Source of the DNA: Pseudobacter ginsenosidimutans
GTDB lineage: Bacteria; Bacteroidota; Bacteroidia; Chitinophagales; Chitinophagaceae
Reading direction: 5' to 3'
NCBI RefSeq assembly: GCF_007970185.1
Contig: NZ_CP042431.1
Span: forward strand, 3,720,001 to 3,784,000
DNA length: 64,000 nt
Each line of letters starts with the position of its first letter. Position 1 is the first letter of the stretch. The notes beneath the pieces were generated by a model, which was not told where the DNA came from, did no database searches, and worked only from the letters and a program-made list of their open reading frames with translations. Below are positions 47,214 to 57,200 of the stretch, in pieces. The position numbers and the translations under genes are program-made.

Positions 47214-48173
47214 ATGCGATTAACTCATTCAATCATCATACTCTGCTGGATAGTTGGTTTGTCGATGGCTGGCTGCCGGAAAGACAGCTCTCCGGCTCCC
47301 AGCCGTATCGACGAAAACTATTTTGTTATCACCGACAATCCCAATGATCCTGTTGATCACGCAATCTATGAGTTCTATAAAACCACCGGTATTGCGAGTT
47401 TTATGAACGATACTATTTATAAAAAACAGACCGGCCATATTGATGGACAACAACGTGGCTCCTACATCAAATTGTCTCTGAGTTATACGATGTATGCACA
47501 AACCACTGCTTCCTATACAAAGGTTTCTTCCAAAGAAAGGATACCGGCATTGCTGGAACTGCTGAAGGAGAAGATGCTCCCAAAACTGCCATCTCAAATG
47601 TTGATCCCCAGCATACTGCTGGCCGATTCGGTTACAGACGGATATCCAATATTTGAACCAGCGTTTGCATATGGGTGGACGGTACTGCGTGGATTCAATA
47701 CCGTTGGTATTTCAGTAAAGGATGTGGAAGCAATGAGTGATGAAGAAAAAGCTATGTATACTGCATCGATGCTTGCCGGTATTGCGGAATATGTTCTCAA
47801 CAATCAATATGCGGATCAGGTACAGAATAATTTCTTTGGCATTTCGAGAACGGCCGCCAAAACGGTAGTGCCATCTGTGCCGGTAGATATTTATACGCTG
47901 CAGGACTTATTTCCGTACGTGCTGCCTCCGAATAAAGCGCCCTTACCACAGAACCTTGGGTTTCTTCGTTATCCCATGAAGCGATACCCGGGTGGTAATC
48001 CATTTCTCATAGCTCCGCGCGAAGCGGATGATTGCAGGGCATTTCTCACGGCTGCATTTTTTTATGCACCGGCAGCATTTGCCGATCTGCATGTGAATGA
48101 AACACTGGTGCTGAAAAAATTCAGTGTGATCAGGGAGCTGCTCAAACAGGCAGGATTCCAACTGCCGGATTGA
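47214..48173 (+). CDS. Small lipoprotein of unknown family, cassette 3
   Basis: A 319-residue putative lipoprotein with a lipobox at Cys21 (LSMAGC). It occupies the slot held by the DUF4397-like protein in cassettes 1 and 2, but I see no similarity to them. The layout (VDHAIYEFYKTTGIASFMND early, then a mostly helical middle) recalls SusCD-associated zinc metallohydrolase lipoproteins. However, the HExxH motif of that family is absent: the place where it might be expected reads MLAGIAEYVLNNQY. It may be a degenerate, non-catalytic relative; this is tentative. Function unknown. Confidence 0.7.
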   Translation: MRLTHSIIILCWIVGLSMAGCRKDSSPAPSRIDENYFVITDNPNDPVDHAIYEFYKTTGIASFMNDTIYKKQTGHIDGQQRGSYIKLSLSYTMYAQTTASYTKVSSKERIPALLELLKEKMLPKLPSQMLIPSILLADSVTDGYPIFEPAFAYGWTVLRGFNTVGISVKDVEAMSDEEKAMYTASMLAGIAEYVLNNQYADQVQNNFFGISRTAAKTVVPSVPVDIYTLQDLFPYVLPPNKAPLPQNLGFLRYPMKRYPGGNPFLIAPREADDCRAFLTAAFFYAPAAFADLHVNETLVLKKFSVIRELLKQAGFQLPD

Positions 48174-48245
48174 TCACAATTAGGATACCATCAAAAGCCT
48201 GAATAAAATAGTACAGCCAGCGAACCTTTCATTAAAACCATAAAA

Positions 48246-48261
48246 GCTGCCTGCAGGCAGC
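48246..48261. repeat. 16-bp perfect palindrome before the cassette 3 ABC genes
   Basis: GCTGCCTGCAGGCAGC is a perfect inverted repeat within the 172-bp gap between the lipoprotein and the ABC ATPase. The equivalent gaps are 44 and 20 bp in cassettes 1 and 2. It could be a partial terminator or a regulator site. The rest of 48174-48345 holds no gene. Confidence 0.45.
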
Positions 48262-48345
48262 CCTGTTAACAACCCCTGTTGATACAGTGATTGTATTGAT
48301 CAGGCCGATCTATGCCCTTATCAAATTTTCATAAACATTCATTAC

Positions 48346-49266
48346 ATGATCTTAAAAACAGAAAACCTCTCGCACCGGTATGGCGCCAGTTGGGCCATCC
48401 GCGATATCAACATCGAGATCGCAACCAATGGCATCATTGGTTTGCTGGGTTCCAATGGAGCCGGCAAATCCACTACTATGAATATCATCTGCGGGGCACT
48501 CAACCAAACCGAAGGAAATGTAAGCATCAATGGCGCGGATATCAGAAAGGAACCGGAGCTGGCCAAACAGTTTATCGGTTTCCTGCCACAAACGCCACCG
48601 GTATATCTTGATCTAACAGTAGATGAGTATCTCAGTTATACAGCAGAATTAAGATTGATAGAAGGGAAAAAGATAAAGGAAGCAGTGGATGAGGCAAAGG
48701 AGAAAACAGGCATTGCTCATTTCAGTAAGCGACTGATCAAAAACCTGTCTGGTGGCTATCGTCAGCGGGTGGGCATTTCTCAGGCCATCATTCATAAACC
48801 TAAACTGGTAGTAATGGATGAACCTACCAATGGTCTCGATCCGAACCAATTGATCGAAGCGCGAAAACTGATCAGGGAGATTGCGCAGGAAAGAACGGTT
48901 TTGCTTTCTTCCCATATCATGTCTGAGATCCATTTGCTCTGCAAGGAGGTGATCATGATCGAAGGGGGCAGGGTTATCTTCTCCGATTCGATGGATGCTT
49001 TCAACAATTACATGCAGCCGCATAGTGTGCTGGTACGCTTCGCCAATCCACCTCCAATACATGAATTGCAGCAGGTGCAAGGGGTTACCAAAGCAGAATA
49101 CCAGACCGATAAACAGGCACGCATCTTTTTCGATGGGGAAGAAGACATCACTGAAAGGATTATCGCCGCCGGTGTACAAAAAGACTGGCGCATCCGTGAG
49201 GTCAATCTCGAAAAAGGTTTGCTCGACGATATTTTCAAACAATTATCCACTCAATCACATCAATAA
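48346..49266 (+). CDS. ABC transporter ATP-binding protein, GldA-like, cassette 3
   Basis: A 306-residue ATPase. It has Walker A GSNGAGKST, signature LSGGYRQRVG, Walker B LVVMDEPTNGLD and H-loop LLSSH. The C-terminal extension includes ITERIIAAGVQKDWRIREVN, almost the same as in cassette 1 and different from cassette 2. It is followed by its permease after 9 bp. The larger gap before it suggests that the ABC and MutS genes of this cassette could have their own transcript or a processing point. Confidence 0.93.
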   Translation: MILKTENLSHRYGASWAIRDINIEIATNGIIGLLGSNGAGKSTTMNIICGALNQTEGNVSINGADIRKEPELAKQFIGFLPQTPPVYLDLTVDEYLSYTAELRLIEGKKIKEAVDEAKEKTGIAHFSKRLIKNLSGGYRQRVGISQAIIHKPKLVVMDEPTNGLDPNQLIEARKLIREIAQERTVLLSSHIMSEIHLLCKEVIMIEGGRVIFSDSMDAFNNYMQPHSVLVRFANPPPIHELQQVQGVTKAEYQTDKQARIFFDGEEDITERIIAAGVQKDWRIREVNLEKGLLDDIFKQLSTQSHQ

Positions 49267-49275
49267 GAAATAGTC

Positions 49276-51612
49276 ATGAAACTTATTTTCAAAATAGCGA
49301 GAACAGAATTGCGGAATCTGTTTTTCTCCCCGGTTGCCTGGTTTCTGACCCTGATCTTCTTTGTCATCTGTGCCATATTCTATGGCGATTCGATTGCTTC
49401 AACGGCAAATCTTCAGGATTCCTTGCAGCGGACCACATCTGATTTCAAGCAGTTTCCATTGGGCCTGACCTCTTCGATTTTTTTTGGAAGCGGATTTTTT
49501 AGTGGTATCCTTTCCAACCTGTACCTGTTCATTCCCCTGCTCACGATGGGACTGATCAATCGTGAATTCAATAATGGTACCGTGAAACTGCTCTATTCTT
49601 CTCCGGTAAAACTCAGTAAGATCGTATGGGGGAAGTACCTGGCCGTGATGGCTTATAATATGTTGTTGTTTACCATCATGCTGTTGTTTATGTTGGCAGG
49701 CGCTTTCAGTATCAAGGATATCGATATCGGACATTTATGCGCTGGTTTGATCACCTTCTACCTGGTGGTTTGTACGTATACGGCCATTGGGATTTTCATG
49801 AGCAGTATCACCCAATATCAGATTGTTGCGGCTATCGCCACATTTATTCTGCTTTACTTCCTGCAGGCTGTTGGCCGTTTGGGGCAGGAATATGATTTCA
49901 TCCGTGATCTCACATTTTTCCTTTCCATCAACGGAAGGGCGGAAAGAATGTTGAAAGGATTGATCACCACCCGCGACCTGATGTATTATGTGCTGATCAC
50001 TTACCTGTTTGTCACCTTCACCTATCTGAGCCTGCTGCATGGCCGGGAATTGGTTTCGCGAACAAAAAAAGCCGCACGGTATCTGACTGTTTTCCTGACC
50101 GTGATGGTAGTGGGATATCTTACTTCGAGACCCGGCTATATAGGTTATTGGGATGGCACCAGAACCAAAATGAATACCATCACAGAAAAAACACAGGAAA
50201 TTCTGAAGAATATGCAGGATGAGCCACTGGAAGTGACCTTGTATACCAATTTGCTTGATAGGGGCAGAGGGTTTGGCTTTACCAGACCCAGCGAACGCAA
50301 CACGTATGTCTGGAAGATCTGGGACAAGTACGTTCGGTTCAAGCCCAATATCAAATTCAAATATGTGCTGTATTATGATGTGATGGACAATGACAACTAC
50401 TTCTATAAACGAATGCCTGGCATGAGCTTGGATTCCATCGCTAAAGAATGCGCCAAGATGAGTGAAACAAGTCTCGAACCTTATCTCAAACCGGCGGAGA
50501 TCAGGAAGCAGATCAACCTGGCGCCGGAAGGAATGCGGTCGGTGATGCTTTTGAAATACAAAGGCAAAAGTATTTTTCTGCGGAATTATGAAGACGCGCA
50601 CTATTGGTTCGATGAAGATCATTTGGCGACTGCACTGAAAAGATTGTCGACAGATAAAATCCCCAAGATATATGCCAGCACCGGCAACCTTGAAAGAAGC
50701 ATGTATAAAATGGGGGAACGGGAATATTTTGGTTATTCCATCAAGAAAGCAAGCCGGAAAGCACTGATCAATCATGGCTTTGAATTCGATAGTCTCAACC
50801 TCAGTACACAGGAGATACCCGCGGATGCCAGTGCCCTGGTACTGGCCGATCCCAAAATAGTATTGAACGACACCGTAACTACCCGGCTCCAACAATATAT
50901 CGGTAAAGGAGGTAACCTGCTGATAACAGGTGAACCAGGTAAGCAGTCAGTATTGAATCCATTGATTCAGCCAATGGGGGCAACGATGATGCCGGGCGCC
51001 CTTGTACAGGTATCCCAACATGAAACACCGGATAAGGTAGTTGCTTTCGCCACCATACAGCATGCAGACCTGCTGAAAGAAAAAAATATATTCAGCCTGA
51101 GTGTTAAAGCTGCACATGAGTATGGAGATTCTGTCAAATATCTTCACCCCGGTGTTGTTCCACTTTCCTTCACTGAAAATGGATTCAGGGTCAGGAGAAC
51201 AATGGTGACAGCCTATAAAGGAAGGACCTGGGTAAAAATGGGGCAGTTGGTAACGGACTCTGCTGCGCCCGTAATGGTTGCCGCAGAAGGGGATTACAAA
51301 CTCGATTCATTCACCGTCGGCCTGGCCCTGAGCAGGCAGGTAGGAAACAAGGAGCAAAGAATAGCCATTGCCGGAGACGCAGATTTTATGTCCAGCCTCA
51401 GAACTTATTCTCATGTTCTTAGCCAGAATTATTTAAGCTGGATGACCGATGAAGCATATCCGGTTCATTTATTTAAAATACCGCCTACCGACACCCTGCT
51501 GACCATCAGCCTGAAAGCAGCACAAACACAAAAACTCGTGTTCGTATGGATATTGCCGGCTGCTGTATTGGTATTCGGCGCAGTCCTCCTGATCAGACGT
51601 AAACGACAATAA
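49276..51612 (+). CDS. ABC-2 permease fused to GldG-like auxiliary domain, cassette 3
   Basis: A 778-residue inner-membrane protein, the same length as in cassette 1. The ABC-2 membrane domain runs to about 290 (PLLTMGLINREFNNGTVKLL, SSITQYQIVAAIATFILLYF). The GldG-like periplasmic domain includes MNTITEKTQEILKNMQDEPL and GGNLLITGEPGKQSVLNP. The final membrane helix ends in RRKRQ. The segment LVTDSA..PV...EGDYKLDSF followed by LSRQVGNKEQRI is shared with cassette 1, supporting common ancestry of these two. It is placed 10 bp before MutS-a. Confidence 0.9.
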   Translation: MKLIFKIARTELRNLFFSPVAWFLTLIFFVICAIFYGDSIASTANLQDSLQRTTSDFKQFPLGLTSSIFFGSGFFSGILSNLYLFIPLLTMGLINREFNNGTVKLLYSSPVKLSKIVWGKYLAVMAYNMLLFTIMLLFMLAGAFSIKDIDIGHLCAGLITFYLVVCTYTAIGIFMSSITQYQIVAAIATFILLYFLQAVGRLGQEYDFIRDLTFFLSINGRAERMLKGLITTRDLMYYVLITYLFVTFTYLSLLHGRELVSRTKKAARYLTVFLTVMVVGYLTSRPGYIGYWDGTRTKMNTITEKTQEILKNMQDEPLEVTLYTNLLDRGRGFGFTRPSERNTYVWKIWDKYVRFKPNIKFKYVLYYDVMDNDNYFYKRMPGMSLDSIAKECAKMSETSLEPYLKPAEIRKQINLAPEGMRSVMLLKYKGKSIFLRNYEDAHYWFDEDHLATALKRLSTDKIPKIYASTGNLERSMYKMGEREYFGYSIKKASRKALINHGFEFDSLNLSTQEIPADASALVLADPKIVLNDTVTTRLQQYIGKGGNLLITGEPGKQSVLNPLIQPMGATMMPGALVQVSQHETPDKVVAFATIQHADLLKEKNIFSLSVKAAHEYGDSVKYLHPGVVPLSFTENGFRVRRTMVTAYKGRTWVKMGQLVTDSAAPVMVAAEGDYKLDSFTVGLALSRQVGNKEQRIAIAGDADFMSSLRTYSHVLSQNYLSWMTDEAYPVHLFKIPPTDTLLTISLKAAQTQKLVFVWILPAAVLVFGAVLLIRRKRQ

Positions 51613-51621
51613 CCCATCAAT

Positions 51622-52917
51622 ATGTATTTGTTAACCGATGAACAAACGATCGAAGACCTGCGGATCTTCGGCAAGCGAGACAGCCAGGGATTGTTCGATC
51701 TATACAATCATTCACATACCCGCGGCGCAGAAGCTGTATTGAAAGAAATGTTCACCAAACCACTGAGTGATCAGCAGGAGATCAACCGAAGAAGCAATAT
51801 CATCCAACATTTCGCAGGCATGGATATGCGCTTTCCATTTGAAGCCGCCTTGTTTGATATGGCAGAGAAATACCTGATCTCGGCAGATGAACAAAAGAAG
51901 CAGGGAAGCCAGCATGCTATACTCAGCGAACGGGAGATCAGCAATGGTGTGACTTCGCTGATCAGCCTGGTGCAACAAGTCAAAACTTTCGTTGAAACGA
52001 AAGCCGTAGCCATGATTGACGGATATTCAGAGAGGGGGACGATCGTCTCCCTCCTCCTTGATCCTGCATTTGAACCAGTACTTCGTGAGCAGCAAAATGC
52101 GAAACTTTCTTATGCCGCCATCACTGCTTACGATCTTCTTTTCAGAAATCGCGAACGAGGAAAGATTGAACAACTGCTGAAGCAGATCTATCTGCTGGAT
52201 GTATACCTGTCTGTAGCCAAAGTGGCTCGTGAAAGGAATTTCGTATTTCCCAAAGCGTTAGAAAAAGGAAAATGTACCCTCCGGCTCAAAGCTGTTTATC
52301 ACCCTGAGCTGGCAAAGCCTGTGAGCAATGATTTTTCGATGGATACTACCCGGAATGTTCTATTTCTGACAGGGGCGAATATGGCCGGCAAGTCAACCTT
52401 TCTCCGCGCTGTGAGCACAGCAGTGTATGTGGCGCATATCGGGTTCCCGGTGGCAGCAGCAGAGATGGAGTTCTCTGTATTGGATGGCATTTACACTACC
52501 ATCAACCTGCCGGATAATCTCGGCATTGGCGCCAGCCATTTCTATGCAGAAGTGTTAAGAGTGAAAAAGGTAGCTGCTGAACTGCAGGCCAGCAAATCGC
52601 TCTTCATCATCTTCGATGAAATGTTCCGGGGCACCAATGTAAAGGATGCACATGAAGCTACAGTAGAGATCACCACTGCATTTGCTGCAAAGAGGAATAG
52701 TATGTTCATCATCTCTTCACATATTGTGGAGGCTGGCGATCAGTTGAATAAAATTCCTTCTATCGGGTTTCAATACCTTCCTACGCGTATGAATGGAAAT
52801 ATTCCCGAATATACGTATACGTTGGAGCATGGTGTTACAGCAGACCGCCATGGCATGATCATCATCCGCAATGAAGGCATCCTGGATACTTTAAAAAATG
52901 GAAAGAAAATTGTTTAA
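51622..52917 (+). CDS. Short MutS-family ATPase, subunit a, cassette 3
   Basis: A 431-residue subunit a. The core-domain start is SHTRGAEAVLKEMFTKPLSD, where the usual TRGGE is TRGAE. Walker A GANMAGKST, GASHFYAEVLRVKKVA, Walker B IIFDEMFRGTN, H-loop ISSHIVEAG and DRHGMIIIRNEGIL are present. Its stop codon shares one base with the start of subunit b (TAATG), so the two are very probably translated in a coupled way. This is the strongest evidence in the window that the subunits are made together. It lacks mismatch-recognition domains. Confidence 0.88.
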   Translation: MYLLTDEQTIEDLRIFGKRDSQGLFDLYNHSHTRGAEAVLKEMFTKPLSDQQEINRRSNIIQHFAGMDMRFPFEAALFDMAEKYLISADEQKKQGSQHAILSEREISNGVTSLISLVQQVKTFVETKAVAMIDGYSERGTIVSLLLDPAFEPVLREQQNAKLSYAAITAYDLLFRNRERGKIEQLLKQIYLLDVYLSVAKVARERNFVFPKALEKGKCTLRLKAVYHPELAKPVSNDFSMDTTRNVLFLTGANMAGKSTFLRAVSTAVYVAHIGFPVAAAEMEFSVLDGIYTTINLPDNLGIGASHFYAEVLRVKKVAAELQASKSLFIIFDEMFRGTNVKDAHEATVEITTAFAAKRNSMFIISSHIVEAGDQLNKIPSIGFQYLPTRMNGNIPEYTYTLEHGVTADRHGMIIIRNEGILDTLKNGKKIV

Positions 52918-54254
52918 TGATGGCTTTTAGTATAGACAAACAAACGATCGATGAACTGAACCTGTTGGGGAAATTCCGTACAGACTCCGTATACCATTTG
53001 TTCAACCGGGTGAAAACCCGTGGGGGAGAGCAGTTGCTGGATAATATGTTCCGCTCACCACTCACCGATGCTGCTGCCATCAATGCTCGCAGTGAAACAT
53101 TCCGCAATTTCCAGGAGCTGGCCCTGAGTTTTCCTTTCGATGTGCAGCAGGTGAACCAGATGCGTGAATACCTAGATGTTCGTGGCAGCAGCAATGCTGT
53201 GATGGTAATGGCAGGTACTTTCATTAGAAAATTGCTGTCCGGCCTCACCAGGGATGAACGTTTCAAGAAAAATGTACAGGGATTGCAGGCTACAATCGTT
53301 ACCCTCAACAAATGCTATGCGCTGACAGAGAGCATGCGCCTCGCTTCCGGAGCCTATGAGAACCGGGTGCAAGCCATCAAAACCATCCTGCAGAACAAAA
53401 AGCTGGAAACACTCAGGAATACTGATATCTACCAGTCCTTATCTGTGCAAACCATCGGTTATTACAATCACCTGCTGCAAAATCAGTTTGCTGCAGAGCT
53501 GGAAGCGGTGTTGCAGTTCATCTATGAAGTAGATCTGTATATTGCTGTAAGTGATGTGGCCAAGGCAAAAGGATTCAATTATGCAACCGCGTTAGCGTCA
53601 GAAGACAATAAGTTTTGGGTGGAGGATCTGCGTCACCCATGCATTGATAAAGCTGTAGGGAACACAGTTCTGATGAACGGGGAAAGGAATGTGATCTTTC
53701 TTACCGGGGCGAATATGGCTGGTAAATCCACGCTGATGAAATCCATAGGGATCGGTATGTACCTTGCGCATATGGGCTTTCCTGTAGCTGCGTCCCGCAT
53801 GGAGTTCTCAATCCGTGATGGTTTGTATTCGAGTATCAACGTGGCAGATAATATCGGACTTGGCTACAGCCATTTCTATGCAGAAGTGATGCGCGTAAAG
53901 CAGGCTGCTATTGCTGCTGCCAGTGGCAAAAGACTATTACTGATGTTTGATGAGCTCTTCAAGGGAACAAATGTGAAAGATGCGTATGATGGCACCCTCG
54001 CGGTGACTGAAGGATTTGCGGATTACCGGGCCTGCCTGTTCATTGTGAGCACACATATCATTGAAGTGGGGGAGGCATTGCAACAACGGAAAAATATTCA
54101 TTCGGTATTTATGCCAACGATCATGGAAGGAAGTAAACCCAGGTACACCTATAAATTGGAAGAAGGTGTTACGGAAGACCGGCAGGGTATGATGATTATC
54201 CGCAATGAAGGTATTCTCGAACTGATCTCCTACCAGGGTCATATCATCGTATAA
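52917..54254 (+). CDS. Short MutS-family ATPase, subunit b, cassette 3
   Basis: A 445-residue subunit b, starting at the ATG that overlaps the subunit a stop by one base; a second ATG follows at 52920. It has the core-domain start VKTRGGEQLLDNMFRSPLTD, Walker A GANMAGKST, GYSHFYAEVMRVKQAA, Walker B LLLMFDELFKGTN, H-loop STHIIEVGE and DRQGMMIIRNEGIL. The 3' end overlaps the convergent PKD-protein gene by 11 bp, so the two messages are complementary there. Function unknown; presumed partner of subunit a. Confidence 0.88.
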   Translation: MMAFSIDKQTIDELNLLGKFRTDSVYHLFNRVKTRGGEQLLDNMFRSPLTDAAAINARSETFRNFQELALSFPFDVQQVNQMREYLDVRGSSNAVMVMAGTFIRKLLSGLTRDERFKKNVQGLQATIVTLNKCYALTESMRLASGAYENRVQAIKTILQNKKLETLRNTDIYQSLSVQTIGYYNHLLQNQFAAELEAVLQFIYEVDLYIAVSDVAKAKGFNYATALASEDNKFWVEDLRHPCIDKAVGNTVLMNGERNVIFLTGANMAGKSTLMKSIGIGMYLAHMGFPVAASRMEFSIRDGLYSSINVADNIGLGYSHFYAEVMRVKQAAIAAASGKRLLLMFDELFKGTNVKDAYDGTLAVTEGFADYRACLFIVSTHIIEVGEALQQRKNIHSVFMPTIMEGSKPRYTYKLEEGVTEDRQGMMIIRNEGILELISYQGHIIV

Positions 54255-57200
54255 GGATAACCGTACCCTTCAATACCAACGGCTTTCCTTCATTACAGAT
54301 CACTTCCGTGATGTATACATAGGTGCCTCCTTCGGCAATCTGACCATTGAACCGGCCATCCCATCCTGCATTTGAATCATTGGGCAGGAAGTTTTCCCGG
54401 TTGAATACCAGTTGCCCCCAGCGATTGTAGATCCGGAAACTTTTTACTTTTTGTATGCCAAATCCCCGGATATTGAAGCGATCATTTTTGCCATCGTGAT
54501 TGGGTGTAAATGCATTGGGAATATATACCGCTCCTTTACCACAGGCAACTTTTATGTTGATGGCATCGGATGCTTCGCACTGGTATTGTGTTCTTACTGT
54601 GAGCCGGTAGGTAATGTCTTTATCGGCGATGAACCGCGGCGTGGCGCAATTGATACAACTCAGTCCGGTAGCTGGCTGCCAGTTGTAATAGACTACATCA
54701 TTGCTCAGAACAGGTTGCAGGGTCACGGACTTTCCGGCCTCTACCGTGAGATCAGGCCCAAGATCCACGGTGGGGATCTCGCCTACTGTTACTTTGATCC
54801 TGCCTGTTTCACTGGGGCAGGTATTGTGACTGATACCAGTTACCTCATAAGTGGTAGTTTGCTGAGGGGATGCAACCGGCGAAGCGATATTGGGATTGTT
54901 CAATCCTAACGCTGGCGTCCATACGAAATCCGGAGTATTGCCGCTGGCTGATAATCGGGTTCGTTCTCCCTTGCAGATAATAACGTCTTTACTGTGCTGC
55001 AGGTTTACCTTTTCATCAACATGCACATCAACACTATCCAGTTCTTCGCAGCCATATTGGTTGGTGACCTTTACATAATAGCGCATATCCTGTTGCGGTG
55101 AAACCTGGGGATGGTCGGTATTGGCGCCGCTCATCCACTGGTTGGGCCACCAGCTGAAACGGTCGCCATCATGCGCCTGCAGGGAAACGGGGCTGCCAAT
55201 GCAAATGGTGGTATTCTTCGGTGAGGCCGCCGGTACCGGCAGCGGACGGATAGTAATTGGTTCTTCTGCTGTTTCCTCACAACCATATTGTGTGTTTACG
55301 GTTAGTGATAACCGGTAGGTTCCGGCTGTATTGAAACGATGATCGAAACGGTCCTGCCGGCTTACTACCGATTGATCGATCTTCCAGGTGTAATCAGTGA
55401 TCGCATCTTCCGAAATTACATCGGCCCGGTAATCCACCTGTGCTTTGGCACATTTTTCTTTATCGCCAAATATCCTTACTTCGGGTTGTTTGTAGATGAC
55501 TACTGGCTGTGAACTGATGGTATCGGAACATCCATACCGGCTGAACACGATCAGGGTTACATCATATTTGCCCGGCGTATTATAGGTGTGAACAGGAGCT
55601 TCATCAGTAGATTCCTGATTATCGCCAAATAACCATTTATAGGTGCGGGGTGCAAATGCGGAGGTGGACAGATTGGTGAATTGTACCGTACGATCCAAAT
55701 TGCATCGAATCGGCCGGTCAATGGAATACTTTGCAAAAGCTGAATCCACAATCACCGGATCCGGCGCCTTTAGCGTGAAAGGGCATCCTTCGGGGCTTGT
55801 CAATATCACATTGGGACGATAGGTGCCTGCCAGGGGATAAACGTGAGCTACTTCACTTTCAGTACTGGGTTGCACCGGAGTGCCGTCTCCAAAATCCCAT
55901 GCATAGGAACTGATATTACTGCCTGTTACTTTCATGGGAAGCGTAAAGGGAATGCATCCTGTTGCAGCTCCTACAGTCAGGTTCCCGATGGGACCCTTAA
56001 CCCGGATGGTCTTTGTAGTTTCGTCTGTGCAACCACTCACGCCTGTAATCTTCAATTTTACCTGGTAAAAGCCGGGCGCTGCGTATATATGTGCAGCAGG
56101 ATCTTTATCGGTGGAACCTGTACCGCCATCTCCAAAATCCCATTCATAGGTATTGGCATAATCAGAGTTGTCGAAGAACTGAAGGGCGATGGGAGCGCAT
56201 TTGCTGTCGTCCCCAATGATAAAATCTGCTTTGGGTTTTACCAGTTTGATATACTCTTCTTTGGCGAGGCTGTCGCGGCATCCGTTTTCATCGGTCACTA
56301 CCAGCGAAATATCATATTCACCATCGGCAGTATAGGTACGTGAACCATTGTAACCTGTGGAGCTGGTCCCGTCTCCATAATACCAAATGTACGTGGCATT
56401 ATAGGCAGATGAATTATTATACAGCGTTACAGTATGATTGCCGCATTTCAGCACATCATTGCTGTAGAAGGAGGCCTTGGGCCGGTAACTCTTTACATGG
56501 TTGTTACGGGTCACCTGTGCTTCACATCCGGCGGCGTCTTTTATTTTCAATGTAATGTTATAGAACCGATAATAGGTATCATTGGAATAGTTGTGATGCA
56601 GCAATGTATCCCGGGTGGTAACAAAAGCAGGACTACCATCTCCAAAGTTCCAGGTCCATTCTACAATAGGTGTAGATCCATTGGGTTTGGAAGTGTCCTG
56701 GAATGCTACGGTAAAATCTTTGAGGCAGCTGGTCAGGGGCGATGCTTCAAAGCCCACCACCGGTCCTTCTACCGTAACAGGCACGGGGTACTGAAAGGAA
56801 TGTGTGCATCCCAGTTTGTCTTCAATGGTGAGTGTAATATGGAAAACGCCATTGTTGATATAGGTGTGCGAAGTATTGCCATTCAGGTACTTCCCATAAT
56901 TCCGGAAATAGCTTTTGTTATCGATCATTAAAGGTGTTGTGCCATCTCCAAAATCCCAGGTGTATTTATTGATATTGGAAGAGTCGATGCCAATGGTAGC
57001 AAGATTGACGGTTTTGTTGATACAGATATTGAAGATATCTGGTATGAAATCGGCTTTTTCATCGATGATCACAGCACGGAATTGTGCAGTGGAAACGATA
57101 TTGGTAACAGTGTTACGTCTTGTAAGCGTGACCAGGTATTTTTTTGCGGTGGTTGGAAATGTATGTGTAACGGGATTGAGTGGCGCCGTGGTATACAGGG

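Larger units (their letters stand above)
39805..54254 (+). other. Cassette 3: sigma-FecR-SusC-SusD-lipoprotein-ABC-GldFG-MutS-a-MutS-b
   Basis: Third complete copy of the unit, on the plus strand. It differs by an unrelated small lipoprotein, a longer SusC and a 172-bp gap before the ABC ATPase. The ABC and MutS genes are closest by eye to those of cassette 1. Confidence 0.85.

Noticed and set aside
47214-48173. Zinc metallohydrolase lipoprotein
   Set aside because: The general layout is suggestive, but there is no HExxH or other zinc-binding motif, so enzymatic activity cannot be claimed.
49735-50895. Long open frame (386 codons) on the minus strand opposite the cassette 3 permease
   Set aside because: It is a shadow of a clear permease-GldG coding sequence; the composition is not protein-like and the other cassettes lack it.
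103-54254. Assembly artefact duplicating one cassette
   Set aside because: The three copies differ throughout in sequence, in permease number, in lipoprotein type and in spacing, so they are real paralogous units.
56434-56931. Plus-strand frames inside the PKD-repeat gene
   Set aside because: Repeated WDFGDG coding on the minus strand leaves open frames opposite; no independent start signal or family match.
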